Shown here: positions 34,704-44,542 of the stretch, piece by piece | Numbering within the stretch: the first letter of the stretch is position 1 | Layout: each line of letters starts with the position of its first letter | Assembly: GCA_945868475.1 (NCBI GenBank) | Contig: CAMBLM010000013.1 | Coordinates: forward strand, 1-64,000 | DNA length: 64,000 nt | Reading direction: 5' to 3' | Source: an uncultured Ruminococcus sp. | Lineage (GTDB): Bacteria > Bacillota > Clostridia > Oscillospirales > Ruminococcaceae | Position numbers and translations under genes: made by a program | The notes under the pieces: generated by a model | What the model was told of the DNA's origin: nothing | What the model saw: the letters and a program-made list of their open reading frames with translations, nothing else | Database searches by the model: none

Positions 34704-34797
34704 CTTCAATAACACAAAAATGTTGCCAAATCATTGCCATTCAGCAACAGTAAACGGGAAAATTCACGTATTTGCGCTGTTCTAAAAAGGTTGTTTA

Positions 34798-36330
34798 TCA
34801 CTCCCACTCAATAGTAGCCGGCGGCTTTGTGGTCACATCGTACACAACTCTGTTGATGGACTTGACCTCGTTTACGATCCTGCTCGAGCATACAGCGAGA
34901 ACTTCGTATGGTATGCGTGAGAACTCGGCTGTCATGAAGTCGGTGGTTTCGACTGCACGAAGCGCGAGGGTGTAATCGTAGGTTCTTCCGTCGCCCATTA
35001 CGCCTACTGAGCGGTTGTTCGTGAGAACGGCGAAGAACTGGTTGATGGACTTATCAAGTCCTGCCTTCGCGATCTCCTCACGGAAGATCCAGTCTGCGTC
35101 CTGGAGGATCTCAAGCTTTTCATCGGTTATCTCGCCGATGATTCTGATCGCAAGTCCCGGTCCCGGGAACGGCTGACGATTTACGAGGACGTCCGAAAGT
35201 CCGAGTTCGCGTCCGAGTGCTCTTACTTCGTCCTTGAAAAGGAGGCGGAGCGGTTCGATTATCTCCTTGAAATCAACATAGTCGGGAAGTCCGCCTACGT
35301 TATGGTGCGACTTGATAACGGCAGCATCGCCCGTGCCACTTTCGATGATATCGGGGTAGATAGTTCCCTGAGCGAGATAATCTACCTTGCCGATCTTCTT
35401 TGCTTCGGCTTCAAATACACGAATGAACTCTTCGCCGATAGTCTTGCGCTTTGTTTCGGGGTCAGAAACTCCGCGGAGCTTCGACATAAAGCGTTCCTTT
35501 GCATTCACTCTTACGAAGTTGATATCCCAATCAGCAAATGCAGCTTCAACTTCATCGCCCTCGTTCTTACGCATAAAGCCGTGGTCAACGAAGATGCAGG
35601 TGAGCTGGTTTCCGACAGCCTTTGAGAGAAGAGCTGCGAGAACGGACGAGTCAACGCCGCCCGAGAGAGCGAGCAGGACTTTTCCGTCGCCGACTCTGTT
35701 TCTGATATCCTCGATAGCTGTCTTTGCATAGTTGCCCATTGTCCAGTCGCCTACGCAGCCGCAGACATTCTTGACAAAGCTGTCGATCATCTTGCAGCCG
35801 TTTTCGGTGTGGTTTACTTCGGGGTGGAACTGAACTGCATAGAGCTTCTTTTCTGCATTTTCGTATGCAGCAACGGGACAGTCAGCCGTATGAGCGGAAA
35901 CCTTAAAGCCCTCGGGAATTTCAGAAACGAAATCCGTGTGGCTCATCCACGAAATTGCCTTTTCGGGAAGTCCCTTGAAAAGAAGACTGCTGTTGTCATA
36001 GACAGTTTCGGTCTTGCCGTATTCGGAAGTCACGCAGGAAGAAACCTTTCCGCCGAGCGTATAAGCCATAAGCTGGCAGCCATAGCATATTCCAAGCACG
36101 GGAACGCCGAGTTCAAATATTTCCTTGCCGATATGCGGCGAATTTTCGTCATAAACGCTGTTCGGGCCGCCTGTAAATATAATGCCCTTTGGGTTCTTTG
36201 CCTTTATTTCGTCGATCGGAGTTTTGTATGACTTTACTTCGCAGTAAACGCCGCACTCTCTGACGCGTCGTGCGATAAGCTGGTTATACTGACCGCCGAA
36301 ATCGAGAACGATTATCATCTCGTGAGCCAT
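34798..36330 (-). CDS. guaA: GMP synthase (glutamine-hydrolysing)
   Basis: GuaA converts XMP to GMP using glutamine and ATP. The 510-residue protein has the class I amidotransferase domain (nucleophile Cys in GICYGCQ, His/Glu in FHPEVNHTE), the ATP-pyrophosphatase P-loop ([10 protein letters not shown]) and the GMP-synthase C-terminal dimerisation domain ending in [11 protein letters not shown], the canonical end. It is a stand-alone gene with its own promoter. Confidence 0.98.
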   Translation of the reverse strand: MAHEMIIVLDFGGQYNQLIARRVRECGVYCEVKSYKTPIDEIKAKNPKGIIFTGGPNSVYDENSPHIGKEIFELGVPVLGICYGCQLMAYTLGGKVSSCVTSEYGKTETVYDNSSLLFKGLPEKAISWMSHTDFVSEIPEGFKVSAHTADCPVAAYENAEKKLYAVQFHPEVNHTENGCKMIDSFVKNVCGCVGDWTMGNYAKTAIEDIRNRVGDGKVLLALSGGVDSSVLAALLSKAVGNQLTCIFVDHGFMRKNEGDEVEAAFADWDINFVRVNAKERFMSKLRGVSDPETKRKTIGEEFIRVFEAEAKKIGKVDYLAQGTIYPDIIESGTGDAAVIKSHHNVGGLPDYVDFKEIIEPLRLLFKDEVRALGRELGLSDVLVNRQPFPGPGLAIRIIGEITDEKLEILQDADWIFREEIAKAGLDKSINQFFAVLTNNRSVGVMGDGRTYDYTLALRAVETTDFMTAEFSRIPYEVLAVCSSRIVNEVKSINRVVYDVTTKPPATIEWE

Positions 36331-36370
36331 TTTTCTACCTCATTTCACTCAATATAAAAGTATTTATTCT

Positions 36371-36399
36371 ATTATGCCACAAAACGAGAAAAACTGCAA
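36371..36399 (-). promoter_or_regulatory. Promoter for guaA
   Basis: TTGCAG and CATAAT with a 17-base spacer, about 35 bases before the start. I see no purine riboswitch in the short leader. Confidence 0.65.
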
Positions 36400-36431
36400 T
36401 ACTTTTTTCCGCCGAAAATTTATATTTTTTC

Positions 36432-36460
36432 TTGCGTAATATAGATATTTGTGATATAAT
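36432..36460 (+). promoter_or_regulatory. Promoter for the permease pair
   Basis: TTGCGT and TATAAT with a 17-base spacer, about 40 bases before the 36504 gene. Confidence 0.65.
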
Positions 36461-36503
36461 TAAGATTGTATAATTATGTTTTTGAATAAATGGGAGAATA
36501 TAA

Positions 36504-37442
36504 ATGAATTTTTCTTATACATCAGTTACGATAGTTGCTATCGCAAATAATTTTTTCAAGCTTCACGCAGAAGCACACGAAGGCTTTGATGCGCTCGATA
36601 TTATCCTTGATGCGCTTATCGACTCGGCAAAAATGATACCATTCCTTTTTCTCGCGTTCCTTTTGATGGAATTTATTGAACATAAGGCAGGCGAACACCT
36701 TGAAAACATACTGAAAAAGACGGGAGGCGGACGTTTTGTCGGCTCGGTCGCAGGCGCATTGCTCGGCTGCATACCGCAGTGCGGCTTTTCCGTTGCGGCT
36801 GCGAATTTTTACAGCGGAAAGCTCATCACAATGGGTACTCTCGCCGCCGTTTTCATCTCGACCTCAGACGAAGCCATTCCCGTGATTCTCGCCCACCCTG
36901 ACAAGCTTTCGGCTATCCTGCCCCTGCTTCTCACAAAGATAGTCCTTGCAATAATCGTCGGACTGCTCATTGACGTTATCGACCATCTCCGCAAATCTTT
37001 CCGCGAGGAAGACCCCGATTTTGAGGAGCTTTGCTCGGACTGCGGCTGTGAAAATCACGGCTTGTGGTACTCCGCACTGAAGCATACTGTTAAAATACTC
37101 ATTTTTATCCTTATCGTGAACCTTATACTCGGCTTTGTTATGGGCATCGCAGGAAGTGATGCTATTGCTGCAGTTATCGACAAGACGGGCATTTTCCAGC
37201 CGCTTGTTACCGCAGTTGTCGGACTTATCCCGAACTGTGCGGCGTCCGTGCTTATCACAGAGCTTTACTGTGACGGCATACTCCCGTTCGGCTCTGCACT
37301 CGCAGGACTTATCTCCTCGGCAGGCGTGGGTCTTGCCGTGCTTTTCCGCACGAATAAGAATATGAAAGAAAACCTCGCTGTTCTCGGCATCGTTCTTCTG
37401 ACAGGATTTGCCGCAGGAACTGTATTCAATATTATCGGTTAA
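36504..37442 (+). CDS. ArsP_2-like / putative manganese transporter permease
   Basis: A 312-residue polytopic protein with about eight helices in two similar halves, each with a GxxxxCIPxCG / LIPNCAAS-type motif (LLGCIPQCGFSVAA and GLIPNCAASVL) as in permeases annotated ArsP_2 or 'putative manganese transporter'. A cytoplasmic loop near 180 has CSDCGCENH, a plausible metal site, and an N-terminal HAEAHEG string adds histidines. The substrate is uncertain: a metal or metalloid. It is followed after 15 bases by a second transporter. Confidence 0.78.
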   Translation: MNFSYTSVTIVAIANNFFKLHAEAHEGFDALDIILDALIDSAKMIPFLFLAFLLMEFIEHKAGEHLENILKKTGGGRFVGSVAGALLGCIPQCGFSVAAANFYSGKLITMGTLAAVFISTSDEAIPVILAHPDKLSAILPLLLTKIVLAIIVGLLIDVIDHLRKSFREEDPDFEELCSDCGCENHGLWYSALKHTVKILIFILIVNLILGFVMGIAGSDAIAAVIDKTGIFQPLVTAVVGLIPNCAASVLITELYCDGILPFGSALAGLISSAGVGLAVLFRTNKNMKENLAVLGIVLLTGFAAGTVFNIIG

Positions 37443-37457
37443 AGGAATTTTGGGAAA

Positions 37458-38567
37458 ATGGCGGAAGTCAAAGATTTTATCAAACGAAACCTTATGGTCC
37501 TCATCGCGCTTGCGGCAGCACTCATATCCTGCGCATTCGTCCCCGTGACTGACTATACACAATATGTTGACACCGATGTTATCGGGATACTTTTCTGCCT
37601 TATGCTCGTAACGTCGGGCTTCAAGCATAACAACGTGCTTGCAAAGGCGATGTATTTTCTTATAGAAAAAGCTCGTATCTACGGTACCCGAAAGGCACTC
37701 GTCATACTTTCGCTGATAACCTATTTTCTCTCGATGTTCGTCACGAACGATGCTTCGCTTATCGCACTCGTTCCGATAATGATAACATTTTTCGAGGAAT
37801 ATCCGGCATACCTTATATATGCGGTCGTCGTGCAGACGATAGCTGCTAACCTAGGAAGTATGGCAACACCGTTCGGCAATCCGCAGAATATTCTTATTTT
37901 CACCGATTATGGGATAAACTCATCGGATTTCTTCTCCGCGATGCTCCCCGCTGCGGCGTTTGGACTCGCGCTTGTGCTTATCCTTGCACTGCTCGTCCCG
38001 AACAAGCCGCTCGTTGTAGATGACTATGAGGAATTACATATCGTAAATCCGCGTTATGCTTCGCTCTATGCGATACTTTTCGTGCTTGTGCTGCTTGCGG
38101 TGTTCGGCGTACTCGATGTGCTTGTGGTTTTTGCCTCCGTCTGCGTCGTTGCAGTGATAACCGAACCGAAATTATTCTACGATATCGACTACGGTCTGCT
38201 GCTGACGTTCATTTTCTTCTTCATCTTCGTCGGCAATATAAAAAACATCTCCGCCGTGAACAGCTTTGTCGAAAACCTGGTTTCGGGCAGAGAATTCTTC
38301 GCCGCGGTCATAACAAGCCAGTTCATAAGCAATGTTCCTGCCGCAGTTATGCTCACGAGCTTCACCGACAACTGGAAAGCTCTGCTTTTAGGCGTTGATA
38401 TCGGCGGTCTTGGAACTCCGATAGCTTCAATGGCAAGCCTTATCTCGCTGAGGATCTACAGCGCACATGAAAGCTCAAAGCCTATGCGTTTTCTCGGCAT
38501 TTTTATGCTGATAAATATTGCTCTTCTTGCGATAATGTACGCTTTTACAAGCATTTTCTTAATATAA
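37458..38567 (+). CDS. SLC13/CitM-ArsB-type permease
   Basis: A 369-residue membrane protein with about ten helices in the ion-transporter superfamily fold: two repeats with the NDAS motif (FVTNDASLIALVP) and NPQN (TPFGNPQNILIF), and SNVPAAVML in the second half. Family members move anions, citrate or arsenite. Its coupling to the preceding permease suggests a shared substrate or opposing fluxes, which is inference. Confidence 0.82.
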   Translation: MAEVKDFIKRNLMVLIALAAALISCAFVPVTDYTQYVDTDVIGILFCLMLVTSGFKHNNVLAKAMYFLIEKARIYGTRKALVILSLITYFLSMFVTNDASLIALVPIMITFFEEYPAYLIYAVVVQTIAANLGSMATPFGNPQNILIFTDYGINSSDFFSAMLPAAAFGLALVLILALLVPNKPLVVDDYEELHIVNPRYASLYAILFVLVLLAVFGVLDVLVVFASVCVVAVITEPKLFYDIDYGLLLTFIFFFIFVGNIKNISAVNSFVENLVSGREFFAAVITSQFISNVPAAVMLTSFTDNWKALLLGVDIGGLGTPIASMASLISLRIYSAHESSKPMRFLGIFMLINIALLAIMYAFTSIFLI

Positions 38568-38602
38568 AAGCAATCCCCCTTTTTTCTTACAGGAGAAAAA
38601 CA

Positions 38603-40648
38603 ATGAAAAACAATGATCTCAAAAAAAAGATAGTCCGCCCTGTATGTCTTGCGGCAAGCGCAGCTATGCTTTTTGCCGATACTGCGATCCCGTCAGAGGC
38701 TGCATACAGAGCAGGCACATCGGGTTACTCCGTCACTATCGACACATCGGCGGATAAAAAGCCTATCAGCAGGTATATCTACGGTCTGAACGATGTTTAC
38801 GGTCTGAACGATGTCACCGTTTATTCCGTCAAGCAGTCCGACCCAAGGATATCCTCATACAACTGGGAAACGAACGCTTCTAACTCGACAGCTCTTGACG
38901 GTATGAAAAACGACCTTTCACTCGTCGGCAGCTATCCCCCGTCCGAACTGAATGAGCCTGCACTCCTGACCCGTCAGCTCGTTGAACGCTCGGATAAGTA
39001 CGGCATCGCTTCGCGCTATGTCACATTGCAGATGATGGGCTTCGTAGCGAACGATACGAACGGTGCTATCTCGGAGGACGATCCGCCGAAGCGCTTTGCA
39101 TCCGTTCGCTGCATAAAGAACGACAGCCTGCTGACTACCCCCGATATCTATGACGATACCGTCTTTATGGATGAATACATCAGCGCACTCGTATATAAAT
39201 ACGGAACAGCTGCCGACGGCGGCATAAACGGCTATTTTCTTGACAGCGAACCCGAAAACTGGAACTCGCTCTACCCTACCGTTTCGACCGAGCCTATGAC
39301 CGCTGAAACGCTTCTTTCAAAGTCGGTAAGCCTTGCGAACGCCGCCAAAAAGATCGACCCGACCGCTCTTATCTACGGTCCGTCCATCGGTGGGCTTGAA
39401 GCCTTTGTCAGCCTTAAAAATCAGGACGACTGGGAGCAGTACAAATCCAACTATTCGTGGTTCATCGACTATTACCTCGATAAAATGTCCAAAGCCTCCG
39501 CTCAGACGGGAACAAGGCTTCTTGATGTTCTCGATCTTCACTTTATCTCCGAAGCACGAAGCGTCCTTCTCGAACCGATAGTCGGCTCGGATTCTGTCCT
39601 TGCCGAAGAAGAGCGTATGCAGGCTCCGAGGATTCTCTGGGATCCGAATTACACCGAAAACAGCAGCAGTGCTATCCTTTACAAGCAGCATACGCCGCTT
39701 ATACCGACCATACAGGCTTCCATAAGAATGTACTTTCCCGATACGAAGCTTTCATTCTCCGAATATAATTTCGGCGGCGGAAACCATATCAGCGGCGGCA
39801 TCGCCGAAGCGGACGCGCTCGGCATTTTCAGCGAACAGAATGTCTATATGGCTTGCCTTAAACCCGATATGGAAGATTTTTCTTACCAAAAAGCAGGCAT
39901 AAACATATACACGAACTATGACGGCGACGGCTCGACCTACGGAAACACCGCCGTTTCCGCCGACAATGGCGGCAGTACCGACAACTCCGTTTATGCTTCG
40001 ATAGACTCGGACGATGAAAGCTCGCTCAAGGTCGTTTTCATCAACAAAACGTCCAACGAAATGCCTGTCGATTTCAACGTCCTGTCAAGCTATGACTTCG
40101 AGTATGCGAACGTCTACTCTTTCGACAGCACAAGCAGCGACATTTCACTTGCCGATGAACCCGTGAGCGTTTCCGACAACAGCTTCACCTTTACAGCCGC
40201 TCCGCTCTCCGTTTCCCTGCTTGAATTCAGGTCGGAAGAGATTTTCGATGACATTCCCGAAAATGATGACGAAGGCAACGAAAATTCGACCGTCAGAACG
40301 AACACCGCAGGCTCAACTTCGGTAACGCATGAACACGTCGAAGTCACTGCCCAGACAAAGCAAACCGTCAGCGGTGAAGAGGGCGAAGGCGTCCAGACGT
40401 CGATCTCCGTTATAGGAACGGACGATTTCGGCGAAACTATCACCGAGATATTCACCTCCGAGCCTGACCCCGATGCCGATATGACTGACCCTGAAACCGA
40501 AAAAGAACCGCAAACCGTCCCGAAAGCCGTCAAGGTCATAGGAATTATCCTCACCGCAGCAGTCGCAGCAGGCGTAGTTTTCATTCTCCTCGACAACGGC
40601 GGCAAAAATGACAGATCACCCGGGGATAAAAAAATCGGTAAAAAATAA
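38603..40648 (+). CDS. Membrane-anchored GH44 endoglucanase/xyloglucanase
   Basis: This 681-residue glycosidase has a signal peptide (1-33), a GH44 catalytic region with acid/base E216 in FLDSEPENW and nucleophile E387 in FSEYNFGGG, a beta-rich C-terminal part of the GH44 fold (to about 545), a Thr/Glu/Asp-rich stalk (about 550-640) and one C-terminal membrane helix (about 646-668) with a basic tail. GH44 enzymes cut beta-1,4-glucans and xyloglucan. There is no dockerin or binding module, so the enzyme is held at the cell surface by the helix. Six residues, YGLNDV, are duplicated in tandem at 60-71. Confidence 0.88.
   Translation: MKNNDLKKKIVRPVCLAASAAMLFADTAIPSEAAYRAGTSGYSVTIDTSADKKPISRYIYGLNDVYGLNDVTVYSVKQSDPRISSYNWETNASNSTALDGMKNDLSLVGSYPPSELNEPALLTRQLVERSDKYGIASRYVTLQMMGFVANDTNGAISEDDPPKRFASVRCIKNDSLLTTPDIYDDTVFMDEYISALVYKYGTAADGGINGYFLDSEPENWNSLYPTVSTEPMTAETLLSKSVSLANAAKKIDPTALIYGPSIGGLEAFVSLKNQDDWEQYKSNYSWFIDYYLDKMSKASAQTGTRLLDVLDLHFISEARSVLLEPIVGSDSVLAEEERMQAPRILWDPNYTENSSSAILYKQHTPLIPTIQASIRMYFPDTKLSFSEYNFGGGNHISGGIAEADALGIFSEQNVYMACLKPDMEDFSYQKAGINIYTNYDGDGSTYGNTAVSADNGGSTDNSVYASIDSDDESSLKVVFINKTSNEMPVDFNVLSSYDFEYANVYSFDSTSSDISLADEPVSVSDNSFTFTAAPLSVSLLEFRSEEIFDDIPENDDEGNENSTVRTNTAGSTSVTHEHVEVTAQTKQTVSGEEGEGVQTSISVIGTDDFGETITEIFTSEPDPDADMTDPETEKEPQTVPKAVKVIGIILTAAVAAGVVFILLDNGGKNDRSPGDKKIGKK
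38780..38815 (+). repeat. 18-base tandem duplication inside the GH44 gene
   Basis: Two consecutive 18-base units, identical at 17 positions, encode YGLNDV twice at the first strand of the barrel (after RYI). The frame is kept. Confidence 0.85.
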
Positions 40649-40723
40649 AGGAATTTATTAAGCTTAAAATGCACAAAAAAATTGTGTTTATTAGTTGAAT
40701 ATGCCAAAATCGGATAAAAACAG

Positions 40724-40752
40724 TTTACAAATGTATCAGTACATGTTAAAAT
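40724..40752 (+). promoter_or_regulatory. Promoter for the GGDEF gene
   Basis: TTTACA and TAAAAT with a 17-base spacer. The 120-base leader holds no c-di-GMP riboswitch that I can recognise. Confidence 0.6.
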
Positions 40753-40872
40753 ATTATAAATAAGATTTCCTGCGTTTTATCGAAAAATCGTAAATTTTAG
40801 GTTTTTATGCAGCTTCATTCGTCAGGGAGTGCGGCTGTGTTCATCTTTATTCTCCGAACAAGGGGTGATACG

Positions 40873-43068
40873 TTGAAAATTCGGTCGAAGCTGATGGCAC
40901 TATTGTCTTTGCTTACTGTCATACCTGTAATTATCGTCTGCTCCGTAGCCTCAAAAGCCATAAAGCAGGATAACTATGACTATTTTCAGAGAAGTATGTA
41001 CTATGCCATCAAAAGTCAGGCAGAGGACATCAATTCGCTTTGCTCCGAAATGATATCCGCGACAAAGAATATTTCCGTTTCGCGTAATATTTCCGAATAT
41101 GTTGCCGAAACGGCAAGCGGAAGCTACACCCTTTCCGAAGATGATCCGAAATACCTTGAAGTCATGCACGACCTCGAGATCTTCTCCAAAAACGGAACGA
41201 TCATAAAATCAATGCTCATCAACAATTCGGGTATAGTCGTTGCTTCGACCGCGAACGACAGCAGCCTCGGAAAAAAGCTCCCGAACTATAAGGAGCTTCT
41301 TGCACTCGCAGTCAAGAACGGCGGCATAAGCAGCCTGACGATCAGCAGCGACAACAACAAGAAATCCCCCGTTTTCACAGTTTCAAAGGTGATCTATTCC
41401 GATACGAACGAAAAAGTCGGCATTGTTTACGTTATGTATGATTCACAGTGTCTCCAGAAATACATAAACAATATTCAGACCGACAAATACACAATGGTTT
41501 CCCTTATGGACGCCGACGGAAACGTCCTTGAATACCCGTTCAGAACTATCTCGCACTACTCGAATACCAAGAACTATTCTTCCTATACCGAACAGCTCAA
41601 TTACCTTTTCCGCACGGAAAACAACACGGGATATATCGATACGCTCGTCAGCGATGACAGCGGCAAAAAGAGCTACTATGCTTCGCCTATCGGAAATACC
41701 GGCTGGTTTCTTGTCGCATCTACCGAAATGGCAGGCATAAGAAGCCTTTCAAGCGAATCGAATTCGTCCGTTACAACGATAACGGTGCTGCTCTGCATTG
41801 CCCTGCTGATAATAGTTTTCTTCGTCACGGGACGTATCGTAAAACCTGTAAAATCTATCCTTACGACTTTCAGCGAAAAGCAGAAAGGCAATACCGCCGC
41901 GCGCTTTGACGAATCCCATAAGGACGAATTCAGCATCATCGGTCATTCCTTCAACACTATCCTCGACAATATCAGCGAAAGCGAACAGCGTTACCGCACT
42001 ATCGTCGAGATGACAAACAACATCACATTCGAGATAAACTACAAGAAAAACACCGTTTTCGTTTCAAAAAACTTTAACAAGAAATTCAGCTTCCGCGCAA
42101 AGGACGATTCGCTCAAAGAAAGCTTTATCTACAAAGTCAGAGTCCATAAGGACGACAAGGAACGCTATCTCAACGATATGGATCGTATCCTCGGACCCAA
42201 AGCGAACTTTATTCAGGGCGAATACCGTATAAAAAGCATCTACGGCGACTTTATATGGGTAATGATAAAGGCTACTAAGTTCTTCGACCGAAACGAAGCT
42301 CCGTCCAAAATAATCGGCGTTATCGTCGATATCGACCGCGAAAAGAAGAGCGAAATGCATCTTCTCCAACGCGCGAACTATGATAACCTTACCCAGCTTT
42401 ACAACCGTGAAAGCTTCCTCAAAGCTGTTACCGACAGGCTTTCTTCCTCAATGTATAAAAAGTCGCTTGATGCAGTTATGTTCATCGACCTTGACGACTT
42501 CAAGTATTTCAACGATGAATTCGGTCACGCCTGCGGTGATGAAGTCCTGAAATTCGTTGCCGATACATTAAAGGAAATTACCTTTGAACGCGGTTTCGCA
42601 GGACGTTTCGGCGGCGATGAATTCGTTGCCTGCATTACTGATTTCGCACTCTTCGGCGACGCAGGAAAGGTCGCTCAGGAGATCATCGATATCCTCGGAA
42701 ACGGCTTTATCTCCGAATCAACAAACAAACGCCTTTACATCAAATGCTCGATCGGTATCGCATTCCTCTATGAAAGCGGCAAGACCACCAATGAGGTAAT
42801 CGCGGCAGCCGATGAAGCAATGTACAACATAAAGAAGCACGGCAAATCCTCTTACGCTTACGCAAAGTCGGCATCGAAAAATGCTAAGTACCCCGATGTG
42901 CTTGCACCGACAACAAGCTCTATCGACTCCGACAATATTCCCTCCAACGGAGGTTCAAGCTCACGCTATAAAAAGACTGAACCCGAGCCGCCAAAGGAAG
43001 ACACCAAGCCCGAAGAGTCAAAGCCGTCTATAGATGTTGACGCTAACTTTTTCAACCCGCTTTTCTAA
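40873..43068 (+). CDS. Membrane diguanylate cyclase: Cache-HAMP-PAS-GGDEF
   Basis: A 731-residue protein: membrane helix (about 10-28), large extracytoplasmic Cache-like sensor (about 30-285), second helix (about 300-322), HAMP, PAS (YRTIVEMTNNITFEI, FIWVMIKATKFFD, IVDIDREK) and a GGDEF domain with an intact GRFGGDEFVA motif, so it should make c-di-GMP. The RxxD inhibitory site expected five residues before the motif is absent. The Pro/Glu-rich tail of about 60 residues is disordered-looking. The start is TTG at 40873 after AAGGGGTG. Confidence 0.9.
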   Translation: MKIRSKLMALLSLLTVIPVIIVCSVASKAIKQDNYDYFQRSMYYAIKSQAEDINSLCSEMISATKNISVSRNISEYVAETASGSYTLSEDDPKYLEVMHDLEIFSKNGTIIKSMLINNSGIVVASTANDSSLGKKLPNYKELLALAVKNGGISSLTISSDNNKKSPVFTVSKVIYSDTNEKVGIVYVMYDSQCLQKYINNIQTDKYTMVSLMDADGNVLEYPFRTISHYSNTKNYSSYTEQLNYLFRTENNTGYIDTLVSDDSGKKSYYASPIGNTGWFLVASTEMAGIRSLSSESNSSVTTITVLLCIALLIIVFFVTGRIVKPVKSILTTFSEKQKGNTAARFDESHKDEFSIIGHSFNTILDNISESEQRYRTIVEMTNNITFEINYKKNTVFVSKNFNKKFSFRAKDDSLKESFIYKVRVHKDDKERYLNDMDRILGPKANFIQGEYRIKSIYGDFIWVMIKATKFFDRNEAPSKIIGVIVDIDREKKSEMHLLQRANYDNLTQLYNRESFLKAVTDRLSSSMYKKSLDAVMFIDLDDFKYFNDEFGHACGDEVLKFVADTLKEITFERGFAGRFGGDEFVACITDFALFGDAGKVAQEIIDILGNGFISESTNKRLYIKCSIGIAFLYESGKTTNEVIAAADEAMYNIKKHGKSSYAYAKSASKNAKYPDVLAPTTSSIDSDNIPSNGGSSSRYKKTEPEPPKEDTKPEESKPSIDVDANFFNPLF

Positions 43069-43085
43069 AAAAAGTTAGAAAAGGC

Positions 43086-43114
43086 TTGACATCAGTCATT
43101 TTTTCTGATATGAT
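43086..43114 (+). promoter_or_regulatory. Promoter of the manganese-riboswitch operon
   Basis: TTGACA and TATGAT with a 17-base spacer, just upstream of the aptamer. Confidence 0.85.
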
Positions 43115-43123
43115 ATTAAATAT

Positions 43124-43273
43124 TAAAAGGGAGTAGTTTTCACGCATCAGCGTGAATGAGCAGTCAACATACCCCGAGCGCACGCCGTTCGTGGCTGTTC
43201 ACTCTGTTATGGGAACAAGACTTTTAGTGCATTTTACCGTTTTTTACGGCACATTGCACTAAAGGTCTTTTTT
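43124..43273 (+). ncRNA. yybP-ykoY manganese riboswitch with terminator
   Basis: The aptamer shows the family's conserved strings GGGAGTAG (43129-43136) and GTCAACATAC (43163-43172) arranged around a central hairpin (CACGC/GCGTG). It is followed by an intrinsic terminator (43217-43273; AAGAC...TTTAGTGCA with TGCACTAAA...GTCTT and a T run). In this family Mn2+ binding prevents termination and turns on metal export genes. The gene downstream is a CaxA-type antiporter, a known target class. Confidence 0.88.
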
Positions 43274-43298
43274 ATTAATGAAAAGGAAGGTAAAAACT

Positions 43299-44258
43299 AT
43301 GGAACTATTCTGGCAGATCATTCTCCTCATCGTTGGCTTCGCCTTGCTGATAAAAGGCGCAGACTTCTTCGTTGACGGCGCAGCAGGCGTTGCTGACAAA
43401 TTCGGCATTCCCCAGATCATCATCGGTCTTACTATCGTTGCTTTCGGCACAAGCGCCCCTGAAGCCGCCGTCAGCATCACATCGGCACTCAAAGGCTCGG
43501 CTTCGCTCGCAGTCGGAAATGTCCTTGGAAGCAATATCCTCAATGTGCTTATAATTCTCGGTGTGACGGCAGTTATTCGCCCAATAACAATGCAAAACCA
43601 AACATACAAGATCGAACTTCCGTTTGTAATGTTTTCAACCGTCCTTTTGGGTGTGCTTGGCTATATCGGCGGCTCGATAAACTTCGTTGACGGCATTATT
43701 CTCTGGGTGTTTATGATACTTTTCCTCGTGTATCTTTTCCGGTCGGCTAAAAAAGGCAAAACAGACCTTGTTGAAATGCCCGATGAGGACGGAGAAAATG
43801 CAAAGCCAAAGCCTGTATGGCTTCTTATCCTGCTCATCATCAGCGGCGGTGCTATGATCGTCTTCGGCAGTGACTTCACAGTTGACAGCGCAAGCTATAT
43901 CGCTGCTAAATTCGGTATGAGCGAACGCCTTATCGGTCTTACGATCGTTGCGTTCGGTACTTCCCTCCCCGAGCTTGTCACATCTATTATTGCAGCGAGA
44001 AAAGGCAATTCCGATATCGCTATCGGCAACATCGTCGGCAGCAATATCTTCAATATTCTCTTTATCCTCAGCACGACTGCACTTATCACCGATATTCCAT
44101 ATTCGATGAACTTCAACTTTGATGCTGTCATCGCACTTGCAGCACTCGTTATCCTCTTTGTACTCGTTTCCAACAAGGAAAAGAAGCTTCACCGCTGGGG
44201 CGGCGCGATAATGCTTGCTTCTTATGCGGCATATTTTGCATACATTGTTGTAAAATGA
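43299..44258 (+). CDS. CaxA-type calcium/sodium (cation) antiporter
   Basis: A 319-residue cation/Ca exchanger with two repeats carrying the alpha motifs (GLTIVAFGTSAPEAAVS, LGSNILNVLIILG; GLTIVAFGTSLPELVTS, VGSNIFNILFIL), the YrbG/CaxA signature. About ten membrane helices. Riboswitch control implies that it exports Mn2+ or Ca2+. The ATG at 43299 has GGAAGG eight bases upstream; an ATG 21 bases earlier lacks a site and overlaps the terminator. Confidence 0.93.
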   Translation: MELFWQIILLIVGFALLIKGADFFVDGAAGVADKFGIPQIIIGLTIVAFGTSAPEAAVSITSALKGSASLAVGNVLGSNILNVLIILGVTAVIRPITMQNQTYKIELPFVMFSTVLLGVLGYIGGSINFVDGIILWVFMILFLVYLFRSAKKGKTDLVEMPDEDGENAKPKPVWLLILLIISGGAMIVFGSDFTVDSASYIAAKFGMSERLIGLTIVAFGTSLPELVTSIIAARKGNSDIAIGNIVGSNIFNILFILSTTALITDIPYSMNFNFDAVIALAALVILFVLVSNKEKKLHRWGGAIMLASYAAYFAYIVVK

Positions 44259-44339
44259 TCGAATCGGTAACATATTCCCACAAGAATTAATAAATTGAGG
44301 AAAAACGGTTACAGTTCGGTTAAAAATCACAAATAATCC

Positions 44340-44367
44340 TTGCTTTTTTTGTTGTATATGCTATAAT
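44340..44367 (+). promoter_or_regulatory. Promoter for the DUF4358 lipoprotein gene
   Basis: TTGCTT and TATAAT with a 16-base spacer. Palindromic element copy C lies between it and the gene and would be part of the mRNA leader. Confidence 0.6.
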
Positions 44368-44379
44368 GATGATACGCTC

Positions 44380-44500
44380 ATACTATTTCTTAAACTTAAA
44401 GTGTACAAAAAATCAAGCAAAAGCTCGCAGCTATTGAAAATAGCTTTATATGGCTTTTTCGCCGATTTTTTGTCTACACTTTAATTAAAATTAGTATTAA
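44380..44500 (+). repeat. Palindromic element, family 1, copy C (upstream of the DUF4358 gene)
   Basis: 121 bases. Inverted ends ATACTATTTCTTAAACTTAAAG and the mirror of TAATACTAATTTTAATTAAAG; inner arms AAAGTGTACAAAAAATC / GATTTTTTGTCTACACTTT pair almost perfectly. The core has CTCGCAGCTATT...AATAGCTT, TATATGGC and CGCCG. It is nearly the same as copy A, in the same sense to its downstream gene, and ends 42 bases before the ATG. Confidence 0.78.
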
Positions 44501-44542
44501 AACAGGGACGAAATTTCGTCAAAAAACGAAAGGATGTAATTT

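Noticed and set aside
36331..36370. Guanine riboswitch ahead of guaA
   Set aside because: The leader is about 35 bases, too short for the aptamer.
40753..40872. c-di-GMP riboswitch ahead of the GGDEF gene
   Set aside because: The conserved GEMM-type strings are not present in the leader.
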